A stretch of DNA of 64,000 nt from CAYWVO01 sp964461835 (GCA_964461835.1 CAYWVO010000013.1:1-64000), one strand, 5' to 3'. Shown: positions 24,841 through 33,537, numbered from the stretch's first letter. A program made the numbers and translations. The notes: generated by a model from the letters alone, not told the origin.

Positions 24841-27411
24841 ATGGCCAAGCGCAAGAAACAGAAAGCAAAAGCCGCCAAGGCGGCTCCTCCGAAACAGCAG
24901 AAGAAGACCCAACCGGCGGACTGGGAGCGCTTCATTGAGCGACACCCGTTTCTGTCGGCGGTCATCATTTTTGCCGCATTGGTAATCATTTTCTTCGGCA
25001 TTATCCGTCCAGCGCTGTTTGCCTTCGATATGATGGTATATGGCACGGATACCATGGCTGCCGCGCCGTTTTTCCGGGGTTTTTACGCCGACTTCTGGCG
25101 CGAGCACGGAGAGATGCCGCTCTGGGAGCCGTACATTCACGGCGGGATGCCGTTTGTCGACGCGATGCACGGAGATATATTCTATCCCGCGGCGATTTTG
25201 CAGGTCATTTTTCCGGTGACCTACGCCCTGGGCTTGAAGTTGATTCTGCATGTGTTTCTGGCCGGGGTTTTCATGTATCTCTTTCTGCGGGAGTGGGGGC
25301 TTTCCTGGCGGTCCAGTGTCTTTGGCGGCATTTTGTACATCTTCACCCCCGCGCTGGTCTCATTGATGTATCCGGGGCACGACGGAAAAATGTACGTCAC
25401 TGCGCTGACTCCGCTGGCGTTTATGTTTTTGCATCGCGGCGTGGTGACCCGGCAGTTCGCGTCGTTTTTTGTCTTCGGTTTGGTGTACACCTTGCTGGTG
25501 TTGACTGCCCACGTGCAGATGGCGTATTACGCCTCGTGGGGGCTGGGGCTGTATTTTTTGTACATGCTCTGGGATCAGCACCGGTATAATCCCCGAAAAA
25601 TCGCCAAACCCATACTTGCCTTTGCACTGGCGGTGGTGCTCGCGCTGGGGGCGTCAGCCATCCAATGGCTGTCCCCCTATTTTTATCTGCAGAACCATTC
25701 CCAGCGGATTCAACATACCGAAGAAAGAGGCTTTGAGTGGGCGACGTCCTGGTCAATGAACGCCGCGGAGGTCGGCCAGTTACTGGTTCCTGAATTTCCC
25801 GGCAATAATGTAAACGATCCAAACGCGCGGTCGGGGGCCGCAAACACCTACTGGGGCGCGAATTACTTCAAGTTGAATTCCGAGGCGGTCGGGGTGTTTG
25901 CCCTGTTTTTTGCAATTCTGGCTTTGGTCCGGTTCCGCACCCGGCAGGCGGTCTTCCTGGGAGTTCTCTCTTTGTTTGCGCTGGTATACGCCACTGGGAG
26001 CAGTACGCCGCTTTTCACATTGAGTTATTATCTGGTGCCGATGGTGAAGAATTTCCGTGCACCGAGTATGATCAATTTTCTCTACGCCTTTGGCCTGGTG
26101 GTGCTTGCCGCGTGGGCGGTACACAAACTGGAGAGCAATAAAATTAATGACCGGTCACGGAGCCGGACTCTGCGGGCGGCGTTGATTATCGCCGCGGTGT
26201 ACTCGGGTATTACGGTACTTATCTCGCTGGGGGGCGAGGGCTTTTTTCGTGGTTGGGCCGGCCTTTTTCAGGGCGATGTGGATGCGCAGACCGCCCAGGC
26301 GATCACAGCCAATACCCCGCGAGTGATTGCCGCGCTCTGGATTTCCACTGTGCTGCTCTGGGGTGCAGTGGGATTGATCTGGCTGCGGTTTACCCGCTCG
26401 CTGTCCACGACGGCGGTCGTTGCCGGACTGGCGCTACTGGCGATTATCGATTTGTGGCGGGTGGATGCCCGGTATGTTTATACCGTTGATCCGGACAATT
26501 ACTATCGTCGCTCGGCACTCATCGACCGCCTCCAACAAATCCAGGAAGAATCGGGACCGACCCGGACATTCATTCTCCCCGGCACGGTGCCGGACAATTA
26601 TTTGGCAATGTATGGCTTGGGTGAAGTATCGTTGTCGGCCATGCACGGTAATCACTTGCTCTCCTACGATAATTTCACCGGCCGCCACGAACGCCCACAA
26701 AACCTGGTTTATCAACATGTCCTGGATCTGTTGAACGTGGGCTACGTGCTCAGTCCAATGCCGGCCGAACAGCTCATTCAGCAAGCGGAGCAGGCCCGCA
26801 ATCCGGAATTGTTGTTGATCGCCAGAATGATCGCCGGGTGGGGTGCATCTCGGGAAGCCGTCGGTGGCTTTCATCTATACGAAAATCCTTCGGCGGTCTC
26901 GCGGGCGACATTGTATTTCGGGTACCAGGTCGAACCGGATCATGAACGGGTACTTAAGCGGGTCAAAGACCCCAAGTTTCCCCATCGGCGCATCCTCTTG
27001 TTGGAGAAAGAAATCCCGCAGTTGCCTCCGACCGACAATCCCGAGAGCCTGCCGCCATGTATCCCGATGCAGATCGTCGAGAATTCCATCAACGAAATGG
27101 AGGTGGCGGTCGATGTGCCGCGCGACGCTATGCTGTTCCTTGCTGAAAACTACTATCCCGCGTGGCGCGCAGAAGGGGACGGAGAACCACTTGAGATATA
27201 CCGGGCGGATTACACGTTCCGGGCAATATTTGTCGAGGCAGGAACCTCCCGAATTCACCTCTATTTCGAAAATCCGAAATTCACTCTGGCCACCTGGTTG
27301 AGCGGTGGCTGTATCCTATTGCTGGTGGCCGGCTTAGGGGTAACTTCTTTTGTATCCCGTCGACGTTCCCCCGAATCGCATACAATTGAACAGAAACCCC
27401 CAGAGGAATAG
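24841..27411 (+). CDS. YfhO family polytopic membrane protein
   Basis: An 856-residue protein with a lysine- and alanine-rich N-terminal tail (about 30 residues), about a dozen transmembrane helices and a C-terminal soluble domain of about 200 residues. Features seen are MVYGTDTMAAAPFFRGFYADF, the PLWEPYIHGGMPFVDAMHGD loop, DGKMYVTALTPLAFMFLHR, and a C-terminal ending with AENYYPAWRAEGDGEPLEIY, typical of YfhO proteins. These act in glycosylation of surface polymers or teichoic-acid-like structures in some bacteria. ATG 24841 is preferred to TTG 24820, which directly abuts GGAGAG. Its stop is 12 bases from the convergent gene. Confidence 0.88.
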   Translation: MAKRKKQKAKAAKAAPPKQQKKTQPADWERFIERHPFLSAVIIFAALVIIFFGIIRPALFAFDMMVYGTDTMAAAPFFRGFYADFWREHGEMPLWEPYIHGGMPFVDAMHGDIFYPAAILQVIFPVTYALGLKLILHVFLAGVFMYLFLREWGLSWRSSVFGGILYIFTPALVSLMYPGHDGKMYVTALTPLAFMFLHRGVVTRQFASFFVFGLVYTLLVLTAHVQMAYYASWGLGLYFLYMLWDQHRYNPRKIAKPILAFALAVVLALGASAIQWLSPYFYLQNHSQRIQHTEERGFEWATSWSMNAAEVGQLLVPEFPGNNVNDPNARSGAANTYWGANYFKLNSEAVGVFALFFAILALVRFRTRQAVFLGVLSLFALVYATGSSTPLFTLSYYLVPMVKNFRAPSMINFLYAFGLVVLAAWAVHKLESNKINDRSRSRTLRAALIIAAVYSGITVLISLGGEGFFRGWAGLFQGDVDAQTAQAITANTPRVIAALWISTVLLWGAVGLIWLRFTRSLSTTAVVAGLALLAIIDLWRVDARYVYTVDPDNYYRRSALIDRLQQIQEESGPTRTFILPGTVPDNYLAMYGLGEVSLSAMHGNHLLSYDNFTGRHERPQNLVYQHVLDLLNVGYVLSPMPAEQLIQQAEQARNPELLLIARMIAGWGASREAVGGFHLYENPSAVSRATLYFGYQVEPDHERVLKRVKDPKFPHRRILLLEKEIPQLPPTDNPESLPPCIPMQIVENSINEMEVAVDVPRDAMLFLAENYYPAWRAEGDGEPLEIYRADYTFRAIFVEAGTSRIHLYFENPKFTLATWLSGGCILLLVAGLGVTSFVSRRRSPESHTIEQKPPEE

Positions 27412-27423
27412 CATGTTTGTCGG

Positions 27424-28191
27424 CTAGCGTCTGCCTTTCAGCAACGGACTCACCGGCGGTTTTCTGCTGGTCACAAGGTGCGGGTGCGCAGATTGGATGA
27501 CGGGCACTCGCAGCGAACCGCACAACGGGCATTTCGATTCTTTATCCGAGCGCGAAAACTCATGTTCCGGGCATTGAAAGAGAACCGGTACCGCAACCTG
27601 ATACCGTTTCTTGCACAGGTTCCGATCCTTGTATGCGAAAGATACTCGTCCAGGATGTCCCCGGCAGATGAAACCGCGCAGCCGCGTAAGGCCGAAGATT
27701 AATGAGTAGATAAGGGTCTGGTTGTCCTCCTGGGGCAGATTGGCCAGTTTGACCGAGATCGTAAATACGCCATCCGGGCTCAGCGTGTAGTCAACGGGGG
27801 CGAACAAATGCTCTTTGCGCTTGGGGTCCGTGCTGCGAAAGTATGGGATTTTCCGTTTTGGGTCCTCCTGGACGGTAAAATCGACCAGACGAATGCCCAA
27901 TGAGTCGTCCGGCGTACGCAGGACACCGTCGATATCTTCAAGGTCAATTAGCTCACCGTCGGCATCATACACGAAGACACGGATTCCATCCGGGCAGCCC
28001 AGGGTCTCCAGTTGATACGGACGCCGTTCGATCAACTTTCCGCCGTGCGGGCCATAGGTGGTGTCCATCACCTCGTTGGAATTCATTATTCGGGGAATTT
28101 CTTTGAAACCTGATTGGGCTTTGACGGGGGTCGGCAATAACATGCCGGTGGTTACTGCGATCGCGATGAATGGTGTGATTAATCGGGTCAT
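27424..28191 (-). CDS. Exported protein with a C-terminal zinc-ribbon-like heavy-metal domain, function unknown
   Basis: A 255-residue protein with a signal peptide (MTRLITPFIAIAVTTGMLL...VKAQ). The mature part holds YGPHGGKLIERRPYQLETLG and GIRVFVYDADGELIDLED, similar to the N-terminal region of some efflux-associated metal-binding proteins (HGG...V.L.VYLYDADG). The C-terminal part has FQCPEHEFSRSDKESKCPLCG, resembling the heavy-metal-binding domain with CPxHP...CPxCG. The middle (LFAPVDYTLSPDGVFTISVKLANLP) is beta-rich. It probably binds a metal in the periplasm. It is convergent with the YfhO gene; its start is close to the divergent dehalogenase-like gene. Confidence 0.7.
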   Translation of the reverse strand: MTRLITPFIAIAVTTGMLLPTPVKAQSGFKEIPRIMNSNEVMDTTYGPHGGKLIERRPYQLETLGCPDGIRVFVYDADGELIDLEDIDGVLRTPDDSLGIRLVDFTVQEDPKRKIPYFRSTDPKRKEHLFAPVDYTLSPDGVFTISVKLANLPQEDNQTLIYSLIFGLTRLRGFICRGHPGRVSFAYKDRNLCKKRYQVAVPVLFQCPEHEFSRSDKESKCPLCGSLRVPVIQSAHPHLVTSRKPPVSPLLKGRR

Positions 28192-28328
28192 ATCCGTTAT
28201 ACACCTCGTGTCTCTTCGTGTCGACTGTTCCAGTCCTTTCCTTGTCCGCCAATATAATACAAGTTCGCCAAAAGGAAAGCGGTGCCCCGTCCGGCATTGC
28301 CGCTTGCCTTGGGAGGGCCATGCTGTGC

Positions 28329-29684
28329 ATGTTAGGAGTGAACGGGATAATACAGATCGGCCGGGCTGTGCTCATTGTCTATTTGCTGACAGGCATCCTC
28401 ATTTCCGCTTTCTGGATTGCCATGGTGATATCTTCGCTTGCCGAGCGCCAACTACGGGCGGCGTGGTTGAGTGCTATCCTATTCGCGGGATACGCGGCAT
28501 TTTGGCTCGGTTGGTACCTGCTTTTCGACGGCGAGCCGCTGGCGCTGGCAGGTCCGGTAATTGTCGCGGCGATTTTTGTCAGCCTGTTTTACCTGCCGTT
28601 GGGCCATAAGCGGCCGCTGGTGGCGAAGCCGACCGGAGAGCGGTTCGATGAACGTTCGATGATGTTTGCGCGTGAGGAGTATCAGCCCGGTAGCGAACAA
28701 TTCGAACACTATTACGCAATGCATCCCGAACATCGCGACATTGATAATTCAATCCGTAAACTCCCCGAGTTGCTGGAGCCGGGCGGACGCTTTTATGAGC
28801 CGGTGCTCGCGCAGTATATCAAAGCGACCTTTCAGGCGAATCGCGAATTGTTGCCATTCGTCGATGGTCCGGTTGCCGAAGAGAAATTGGCGGTCGATCC
28901 GCAGGAGATCACCGCCAAAGTGAAAGCCTACACGCGCGGACTGGGGGCCGATGAGGTCGGGGTGGGGCTGCTGAACCCGGCGTGGGTGTACTCGCATGCC
29001 GGGCGCGGCCCGGAGCCGTGGGGAAAAGAGATAAATCTCTCTCACAAGTATGCCATCGCGTTTACGATCGAGATGGATTACGGGCATGTCGAGGCTGCGC
29101 CGAAATTGGATATAACCGAGGAGACCGCCAATGGCTATCTGGCGGGCGCGATCATCTCGGTGGCGCTGGCGCGATTTATTCGCGAGATGGGTTACCCTGC
29201 GCGGGCGCATATCTCCGGCAGCAATTACCAGGTGATTGCACCGGCTGTGGCACATGACGCGGGTTTGGGGGAGTTGGGACGGTTCGGCTATCTGATTTCC
29301 CGTGAGTACGGCGGCCGGGTGCGACTGGGCGCGGTGACGACGGATTTGCCGCTGGTGCCGGATCAGCCGATCCATTTCGGGGTGCAGGAATTTTGTGAAA
29401 CCTGCAAAAAATGCGCGATCAACTGCCCGTCCAAATCGATCCCCGCCGGGACGAAGACTAACGTTCGCGGCGTGGAGAAATGGCAACTGGAGATGGAGAC
29501 CTGCCTGCGCTACTGGCGGGTGGTCGGCTCGGACTGTGGGATTTGCATGAAAGTCTGCCCGTTCTCACATCCAAATACGCTGGTGCATAAAATGATTCGT
29601 GCCGGGATCAAGCGCTCGGCGTTCGCCCGACGGGTGTCTTTGTGGGGGGATGATGTTTTTTATGGGAGGAGGGTGAAGTACTGA
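28329..29684 (+). CDS. Membrane-anchored reductive dehalogenase-like iron-sulfur protein
   Basis: A 451-residue protein (ATG 28329; ATG 28320 also possible, GGGAGG ends at 28316). The N-terminus contains three membrane helices: AVLIVYLLTGILISAFWIAM, AAWLSAILFAGYAAFWLGWY and LAGPVIVAAIFVSLFYLPLG. The remainder resembles the catalytic part of reductive dehalogenases or related corrinoid epoxyqueuosine-reductase-like enzymes: VGVGLLNPAWVYSHAG, IEMDYGHVEAAP, GYPARAHISGSNYQVIAPAVAH and DAGLGELGRFGYLIS. Two [4Fe-4S] motifs follow: CETCKKCAINCP and C-x10-CGICMKVCP. Classical RdhA has a Tat signal and a separate anchor RdhB; here the anchor is fused. Substrate is unknown. Confidence 0.85.
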   Translation: MLGVNGIIQIGRAVLIVYLLTGILISAFWIAMVISSLAERQLRAAWLSAILFAGYAAFWLGWYLLFDGEPLALAGPVIVAAIFVSLFYLPLGHKRPLVAKPTGERFDERSMMFAREEYQPGSEQFEHYYAMHPEHRDIDNSIRKLPELLEPGGRFYEPVLAQYIKATFQANRELLPFVDGPVAEEKLAVDPQEITAKVKAYTRGLGADEVGVGLLNPAWVYSHAGRGPEPWGKEINLSHKYAIAFTIEMDYGHVEAAPKLDITEETANGYLAGAIISVALARFIREMGYPARAHISGSNYQVIAPAVAHDAGLGELGRFGYLISREYGGRVRLGAVTTDLPLVPDQPIHFGVQEFCETCKKCAINCPSKSIPAGTKTNVRGVEKWQLEMETCLRYWRVVGSDCGICMKVCPFSHPNTLVHKMIRAGIKRSAFARRVSLWGDDVFYGRRVKY

Positions 29685-30003
29685 ATCAGCAACGGCGGGG
29701 TGGTATCGGGACTCTCATGTTCGCTCCGCTCACATTCGGAACCCGGCCTACATTTGGCACTCCGCCACCCCCCGCACAAGAGGCAGCATGGGAATCCTGC
29801 CCATGATCACGGGCGGGACGCCCGTGCCACCATGAAAACCTGGTTCGTGTAAGCCCTCTGCACCAGCCATATGAGCCGGGATGACCCCGGGCTCCGCCCA
29901 AGGTAACAATACGTCTGCCGCGCACACGTCAAACAAAGGGTGGCAACCCCAAACTCGGTCCGCCGGAGGCGGGCTTTATTTGGGGTTGTAGTCATCGTGC
30001 ACG

Positions 30004-30058
30004 TGTAGGGGCAGGTTTAAAACCTGCCCAACGGGCGGGTCTTAGACCCGCCCCTACA
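30004..30058. repeat. Compound inverted repeat ending in CCCCTACA
   Basis: The outer arms TGTAGGGG (30004-30011) and CCCCTACA (30051-30058) enclose GGGCAGGTTT/AAACCTGCCC (30009-30018 with 30020-30029) and GGGCGGGTCT/AGACCCGCCC (30033-30042 with 30044-30053). The second inner hairpin matches the element at 52839-52867, so they belong to one family. Confidence 0.75.
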
Positions 30059-30082
30059 AATAGCCACCCCGCCACCCTAATA

Positions 30083-30167
30083 TGGATCCCGGCTCAGGGC
30101 CGGGATGACAAGCGGGGACGACCAGCCTAATCCGGTGCCCCGGGCAGACGAGACGTCTGCTGCGCAC
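30083..30167. repeat. 85-base GGATCC-type repeat, copy 1
   Basis: Contains the hairpins ATCCCGGC/GCCGGGAT and GCAGACG/CGTCTGC. Identical in sequence to copy 3 (30370-30454) and to the readable part of copy 2 (30215-30269). The distance from copy 1 to copy 2 is 132 bases. Confidence 0.85.
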
Positions 30168-30214
30168 CCGAAATGACTATGAACGGTGTTGATCCCTCGC
30201 TACGCGAGGGCAAC

Positions 30215-30269
30215 TGGATCCCGGCTCAGGGCCGGGATGACAAGCGGGGACGACCAGCCTAATCCGGTG
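30215..30269. repeat. 85-base GGATCC-type repeat, copy 2, cut by the assembly gap
   Basis: Matches the first 55 bases of copy 1 and then runs into N. The gap lies immediately after. Confidence 0.85.
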
Positions 30270-30369
30270 NNNNNNNNNNNNNNNNNNNNNNNNNNNNNNN
30301 NNNNNNNNNNNNNNNNNNNNNNNNNNNNNNNNNNNNNNNNNNNNNNNNNNNNNNNNNNNNNNNNNNNNN
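30270..30369. other. Assembly gap (100 N)
   Basis: Exactly 100 unknown bases, a conventional placeholder of unknown true length. It sits between two copies of the same repeat, so the missing part probably consists of more copies. Confidence 0.98.
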
Positions 30370-30454
30370 TGGATCCCGGCTCAGGGCCGGGATGACAAGC
30401 GGGGACGACCAGCCTAATCCGGTGCCCCGGGCAGACGAGACGTCTGCTGCGCAC
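30370..30454. repeat. 85-base GGATCC-type repeat, copy 3
   Basis: Complete copy starting right after the gap and ending in GCGCAC, followed by the TCGGGT-type element at 30466. Confidence 0.85.
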
Positions 30455-30465
30455 AATGTCATGGT

Positions 30466-30511
30466 GTCGGGTTTCTCGGTATGCTCCGCATCCCTCGGAG
30501 CCCGACCTACA
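30466..30511. repeat. TCGGGT...CGACCTACA palindromic repeat
   Basis: GTCGGGTTTCTCGG (30466-30479) pairs imperfectly with the end CCTCGGAGCCCGAC; a central ATGC/GCAT is symmetrical. Nearly identical to 33273-33318. It lies just beyond the stop of the EIIA-CBS gene and may act as its transcript end. Confidence 0.7.
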
Positions 30512-30530
30512 TTAGATAATGGATGGTCAG

Positions 30531-31439
30531 TTACCCGCGGATTACCTTATTTACGATATCCGAGCGGAGGATCATGCCGATTAAGCATTCGTCGTTGTCG
30601 ATGACCGGTACGCGGCGAATGTTGCGGAAAATCATCATCGCCGCCACCTCGACAATCGGGGTATCCTCGTTGCAGGTGACCACCTTGCGGGTCATGATTT
30701 CGCCGACTTTGATTTCATCTTCGCGCTTGAGCAGCTCGTCGAACGGCTCAGCTTCCGGGCTGAACGACATATTTTCAATCAGCGATTCGTAATCGGGCAG
30801 CGCTGCTTTAATCAGGTGTTTTTCGGAGATAATTCCCAGTACCCGCATGTCGTCGTCGACCACCGGCGCTCCCGAAACCCGATAGCGGTAGAAGAGGTTG
30901 GCGACATCTTTGAGCGTGGCGTCGGGGGTGGTGTAGAAGACATTCCGGTGCATGATATCGCGTACCGCCAGGTGCTTTTTGACCGTGAGGCCGGATTCCC
31001 AGATTTTACGAATCACCGACTCGGCGTCCGGTTGTTTGGTGAGTTCCTGGATATTGCCGTTTTCGCGGGCGAACCGCGAAAATGCCGAGAGAGTCTGTAA
31101 GTATAACTGGGCGATACTGCGGGGCGTGAGCAACAGGCAGATTGCGTACAGCCGTTTTTTATCCGGGGTGTCAGAGTCAATGCCTTTGCGGGAAATCCCC
31201 AGCGCAATGTACATCTCATCGACCGCGTCGGTGCGGGCATGGGGGAAGGCGATGCCGTGCCCGTAGGAGGTATTCTCCATCTCCTCGCGTTCGGCAATCG
31301 CGCGAGCGATCGCCTGCCGGTCCAGTTCCGGGTGATGCTGGATAACCCGGTCCAGCAATTCATCGATTGCTTCGGTCTTGGATTTGGCGCGTAATTCGGG
31401 AATCACCAGATCGGATTCTAACAGCGCGGCGAGCCTCAC
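30531..31439 (-). CDS. EIIA (nitrogen/fructose type) phosphotransferase domain fused to two CBS domains
   Basis: A 302-residue cytoplasmic protein. Residues 1-150 form an EIIA domain of the PtsN/fructose type, with the phosphorylatable histidine in GIAFPHART (H67) and LYAICLLLTPRSIAQLYLQTL. Residues 160-302 carry two CBS domains: VRDIMHRNVFYTTPDATLKD...YRVSGAPVVDDDMRVLGIIS and VGEIMTRKVVTCNEDTPIVE...NIRRVPVIDNDECLIGMI. CBS pairs bind adenosine nucleotides. It would receive phosphate from HPr/Enzyme I (5766-7867), so it links PTS state to nucleotide levels. GTG start overlaps the stop of the DUF502 gene by 4 bases. Confidence 0.92.
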   Translation of the reverse strand: MRLAALLESDLVIPELRAKSKTEAIDELLDRVIQHHPELDRQAIARAIAEREEMENTSYGHGIAFPHARTDAVDEMYIALGISRKGIDSDTPDKKRLYAICLLLTPRSIAQLYLQTLSAFSRFARENGNIQELTKQPDAESVIRKIWESGLTVKKHLAVRDIMHRNVFYTTPDATLKDVANLFYRYRVSGAPVVDDDMRVLGIISEKHLIKAALPDYESLIENMSFSPEAEPFDELLKREDEIKVGEIMTRKVVTCNEDTPIVEVAAMMIFRNIRRVPVIDNDECLIGMILRSDIVNKVIRG

Positions 31440-32122
31440 AGCATTAACTCCTTCTTACTTTCCGATGGATGGTTCACTGCCTTGCCGCGAATGGCGTGCG
31501 GCGTGGCGATTCCGCCGGACATCAGGATTTTTACTGCTTCCTCTATCGACAACTCTACTGGGGTCACGCTCCGTTTGGGGACCATCACCACAAATCCACT
31601 CACCGGCGTCGGGGTGGTCGGCACAAATACGCTGATGTAATCATCCGGCTCGCTGCCGAGATCAATCGTCATCTCGGCGGCGGCAAACGCCAGCGCAAAA
31701 ATCCCTTCCCGAGGATATTCGATTAGGACCACTTGGTCAAACATCTTTTTCTGGGGCCGGGTGAAAGCTTCAACCAATTGTTTAACAGCAGCATAAATCG
31801 CCCGCACCAGCGGCGTCCGCATAAAGAACAGCTCACCCAACGCGTAAACCCGCGAGCCAAAGACGTTACGGGTAAACAGCCCCGCCAGCAGAATGAGCGC
31901 TACGGTGGCGGCAATGCCCATGCCCGGTATTGAGTAACCAAGCATTTTGGTCAGCAGGGGAGAGAGAAGACCATCGATTTTCAGAAAGAGGAAATAGAGG
32001 ACCGAGATAGTGACTACCGCCGGGACCACTACCAGGATTCCCCCGGTGAAGTGGCGGCGGATTGTCCCCACGAATTGCCGCCAAAGAGACCGATCCTCAT
32101 CGGCGTTGAACAGGTCATCCAT
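31436..32122 (-). CDS. DUF502 family membrane protein
   Basis: A 228-residue membrane protein with two helices (GGILVVVPAVVTISVLYFLFL and GMGIAATVALILLAGLFTRNV) and a cytoplasmic or periplasmic domain containing RTPLVRAIYAAVKQLVEAF, VVLIEYPREGIFALAF and ISVFVPTTPTPVSGFVVMVP. This is the usual pattern of DUF502 proteins, whose function is unknown; in plants relatives influence chloroplast and vacuole processes. ATG at 32122 (minus). Its stop overlaps the EIIA-CBS gene, so the two are coupled. Confidence 0.9.
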   Translation of the reverse strand: MDDLFNADEDRSLWRQFVGTIRRHFTGGILVVVPAVVTISVLYFLFLKIDGLLSPLLTKMLGYSIPGMGIAATVALILLAGLFTRNVFGSRVYALGELFFMRTPLVRAIYAAVKQLVEAFTRPQKKMFDQVVLIEYPREGIFALAFAAAEMTIDLGSEPDDYISVFVPTTPTPVSGFVVMVPKRSVTPVELSIEEAVKILMSGGIATPHAIRGKAVNHPSESKKELML

Positions 32123-32176
32123 ACTATTTCTAATGTCGGTTTTTCCCGGCGAATGTACACCGGGCCAGCGCCCCGG

Positions 32177-33103
32177 CTATTCGAAGCGTGGCGGTGGCGT
32201 GGTGGGTTCATCGGGGGGTGGGGGAGGGGCGGCCGCGGCCGGTACGCCTGATCCGCCCAGCCGGAGCGCATCGAAGAAAAAAGTCCAGACACAAGATCGG
32301 TAGCTGTTGAAATAGGCGACAACTGCCACACCAATCGGGAGCAAAACGAGAACACCAAAGATGATGCCGGCAACGTTGTTTATCAAATACAGGGCAACGA
32401 GTGGAATAGCTAACACCAGGAAAATCAAGATCACGGCCAGGGAGAGTACGATCAGGATCAAGACCGCAATAATTCCCATGAGGGTCGATTTGCCCAGTTC
32501 GTCTTGCAACAGGGACAATCCGGAGCCGATCGCATCGATCAGACCGCGATCCTCCAGCATGACAAACCGCTCGGCGTAGGAAAAGACAATCGAGAGATAG
32601 AATATGAGGATAAAGAACGTGGGGATGGAAAATATGAGGGCTAAAATAAATAGTGCTGTAGCGATGAGTTTGGCGACAAGGCAGAGCAGCACAAAGGCCA
32701 TCAGCAGAGAGATACCCAAGACAATCTGGCAAATCAGCAGGCCGAACATCGGCGGGAATTTGTAAAATCCCGCTTTCCAGGCGTCGGTAAATGAGTGTTC
32801 CTGTCCCCGATCAATGCGGCCCGCGCTGGAAATTAAGCCTCCTTCGGCGATTCGTTCAATGATCATCAGGGCAATGATTACAATGAACACCAGGAAGATC
32901 ACAAAAAGTGAAATTCCGACCAACCAATCCATACTCGCCGGATTGGCGGCGAGATCTTCCCAGTCAAAGGAGCCGGATACATCGCGGCGGTCTTCAATGA
33001 TACTCAAGCCGAATGTGATATCGGCAAACAGGCCGAGAACCCAGAGGTACTTGTTTTGCCAGACAACCGTGAGTGCTTTTTCGATAATTTTGCCGTAATT
33101 CAT
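32177..33103 (-). CDS. Polytopic membrane protein with a proline-rich C-terminus, unknown function
   Basis: A 308-residue protein with about six helices, e.g. IFLVFIVIIALMIIERI, MFGLLICQIVLGISLLMAFVLLC, FILALIFSIPTFFILIFYLS, GIIAVLILIVLSLAVILIFLV and NNVAGIIFGVLVLLPIGVAVVAYF. The N-terminal NYGKIIEKALTVVWQNKYLW is a cytoplasmic helix seen in glycerophosphoryl-diester-related and DUF975-like membrane proteins. The C-terminus is VPAAAAPPPPPDEPTTPPP, a low-complexity tail. Start ATG has GGGGACGGGA upstream. It is the first gene of a probable three-gene minus-strand operon with DUF502 and EIIA-CBS. Confidence 0.8.
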   Translation of the reverse strand: MNYGKIIEKALTVVWQNKYLWVLGLFADITFGLSIIEDRRDVSGSFDWEDLAANPASMDWLVGISLFVIFLVFIVIIALMIIERIAEGGLISSAGRIDRGQEHSFTDAWKAGFYKFPPMFGLLICQIVLGISLLMAFVLLCLVAKLIATALFILALIFSIPTFFILIFYLSIVFSYAERFVMLEDRGLIDAIGSGLSLLQDELGKSTLMGIIAVLILIVLSLAVILIFLVLAIPLVALYLINNVAGIIFGVLVLLPIGVAVVAYFNSYRSCVWTFFFDALRLGGSGVPAAAAPPPPPDEPTTPPPRFE

Positions 33104-33272
33104 GGTCCCGTCCCCAGAGGATCAAGTAATACCGTTCTTGGCTGTCCACAAGCTCTTTATCGATACGTTGAATGACCCATGGATGTTCCGGTGAGATAGA
33201 GAGAGGTGATCGGGTTCCGACGTCTGTTTACAGCGAACTGAGCAATCCGACATCAAGAAATTTTGGCCTGGT

Positions 33273-33318
33273 GTCGGGTTTCTCGGTATGCTGCGCATTC
33301 CTCGGGACCCGACCTACA
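33273..33318. repeat. TCGGGT...CGACCTACA palindromic repeat
   Basis: Closely matches 30466-30511: same left arm, same symmetrical ATGCTGCGCAT centre, and same CGACCTACA end. It lies between the membrane-protein gene and tRNA-Lys. Confidence 0.75.
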
Positions 33319-33334
33319 GAAGGCATACGAAACG

Positions 33335-33407
<73 letters not shown>

Positions 33408-33420
33408 ACCATCAGAGAGG

Positions 33421-33449
33421 ACAATATACATTCCCCTCATCCAAGTCAA
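33421..33449 (-). promoter_or_regulatory. Promoter for tRNA-Lys
   Basis: On the minus strand TTGACT (33444-33449) is followed at 17 bases by TATTGT (33421-33426), or at 15 by TATATT. The tRNA begins 14 bases further on. Confidence 0.55.
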
Positions 33450-33537
33450 GTGGTACGGATCTACTTGTTCTTTGATGGTGGAACGGTTGTTGACCCGCCG
33501 ATCACAATTGGCTTTTTTGCCGGGGAAGGAGACGCAC

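Larger units (their letters stand above)
29685..30530. repeat. Cluster of palindromic interspersed repeats
   Basis: 846 bases without a gene, packed with hairpin-forming elements: CACGGGCG/CGCCCGTG (29808-29826), a compound TGTAGGGG...CCCCTACA element (30004-30058), the 85-base GGATCC-type unit (30083, 30215 and 30370), CCCTCGC/GCGAGGG (30194-30210) and the TCGGGT-type element (30466-30511). The assembly gap lies inside it. I see no gene; open frames here carry repeats and N residues. Confidence 0.7.

Noticed and set aside
30083..30454. CRISPR array
   Set aside because: The 85-base units are too long and internally palindromic, spacers are identical where they can be read, and no cas gene is present.
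30186..30462. Coding frames across the N run
   Set aside because: They are made of repeat sequence and unknown bases only.
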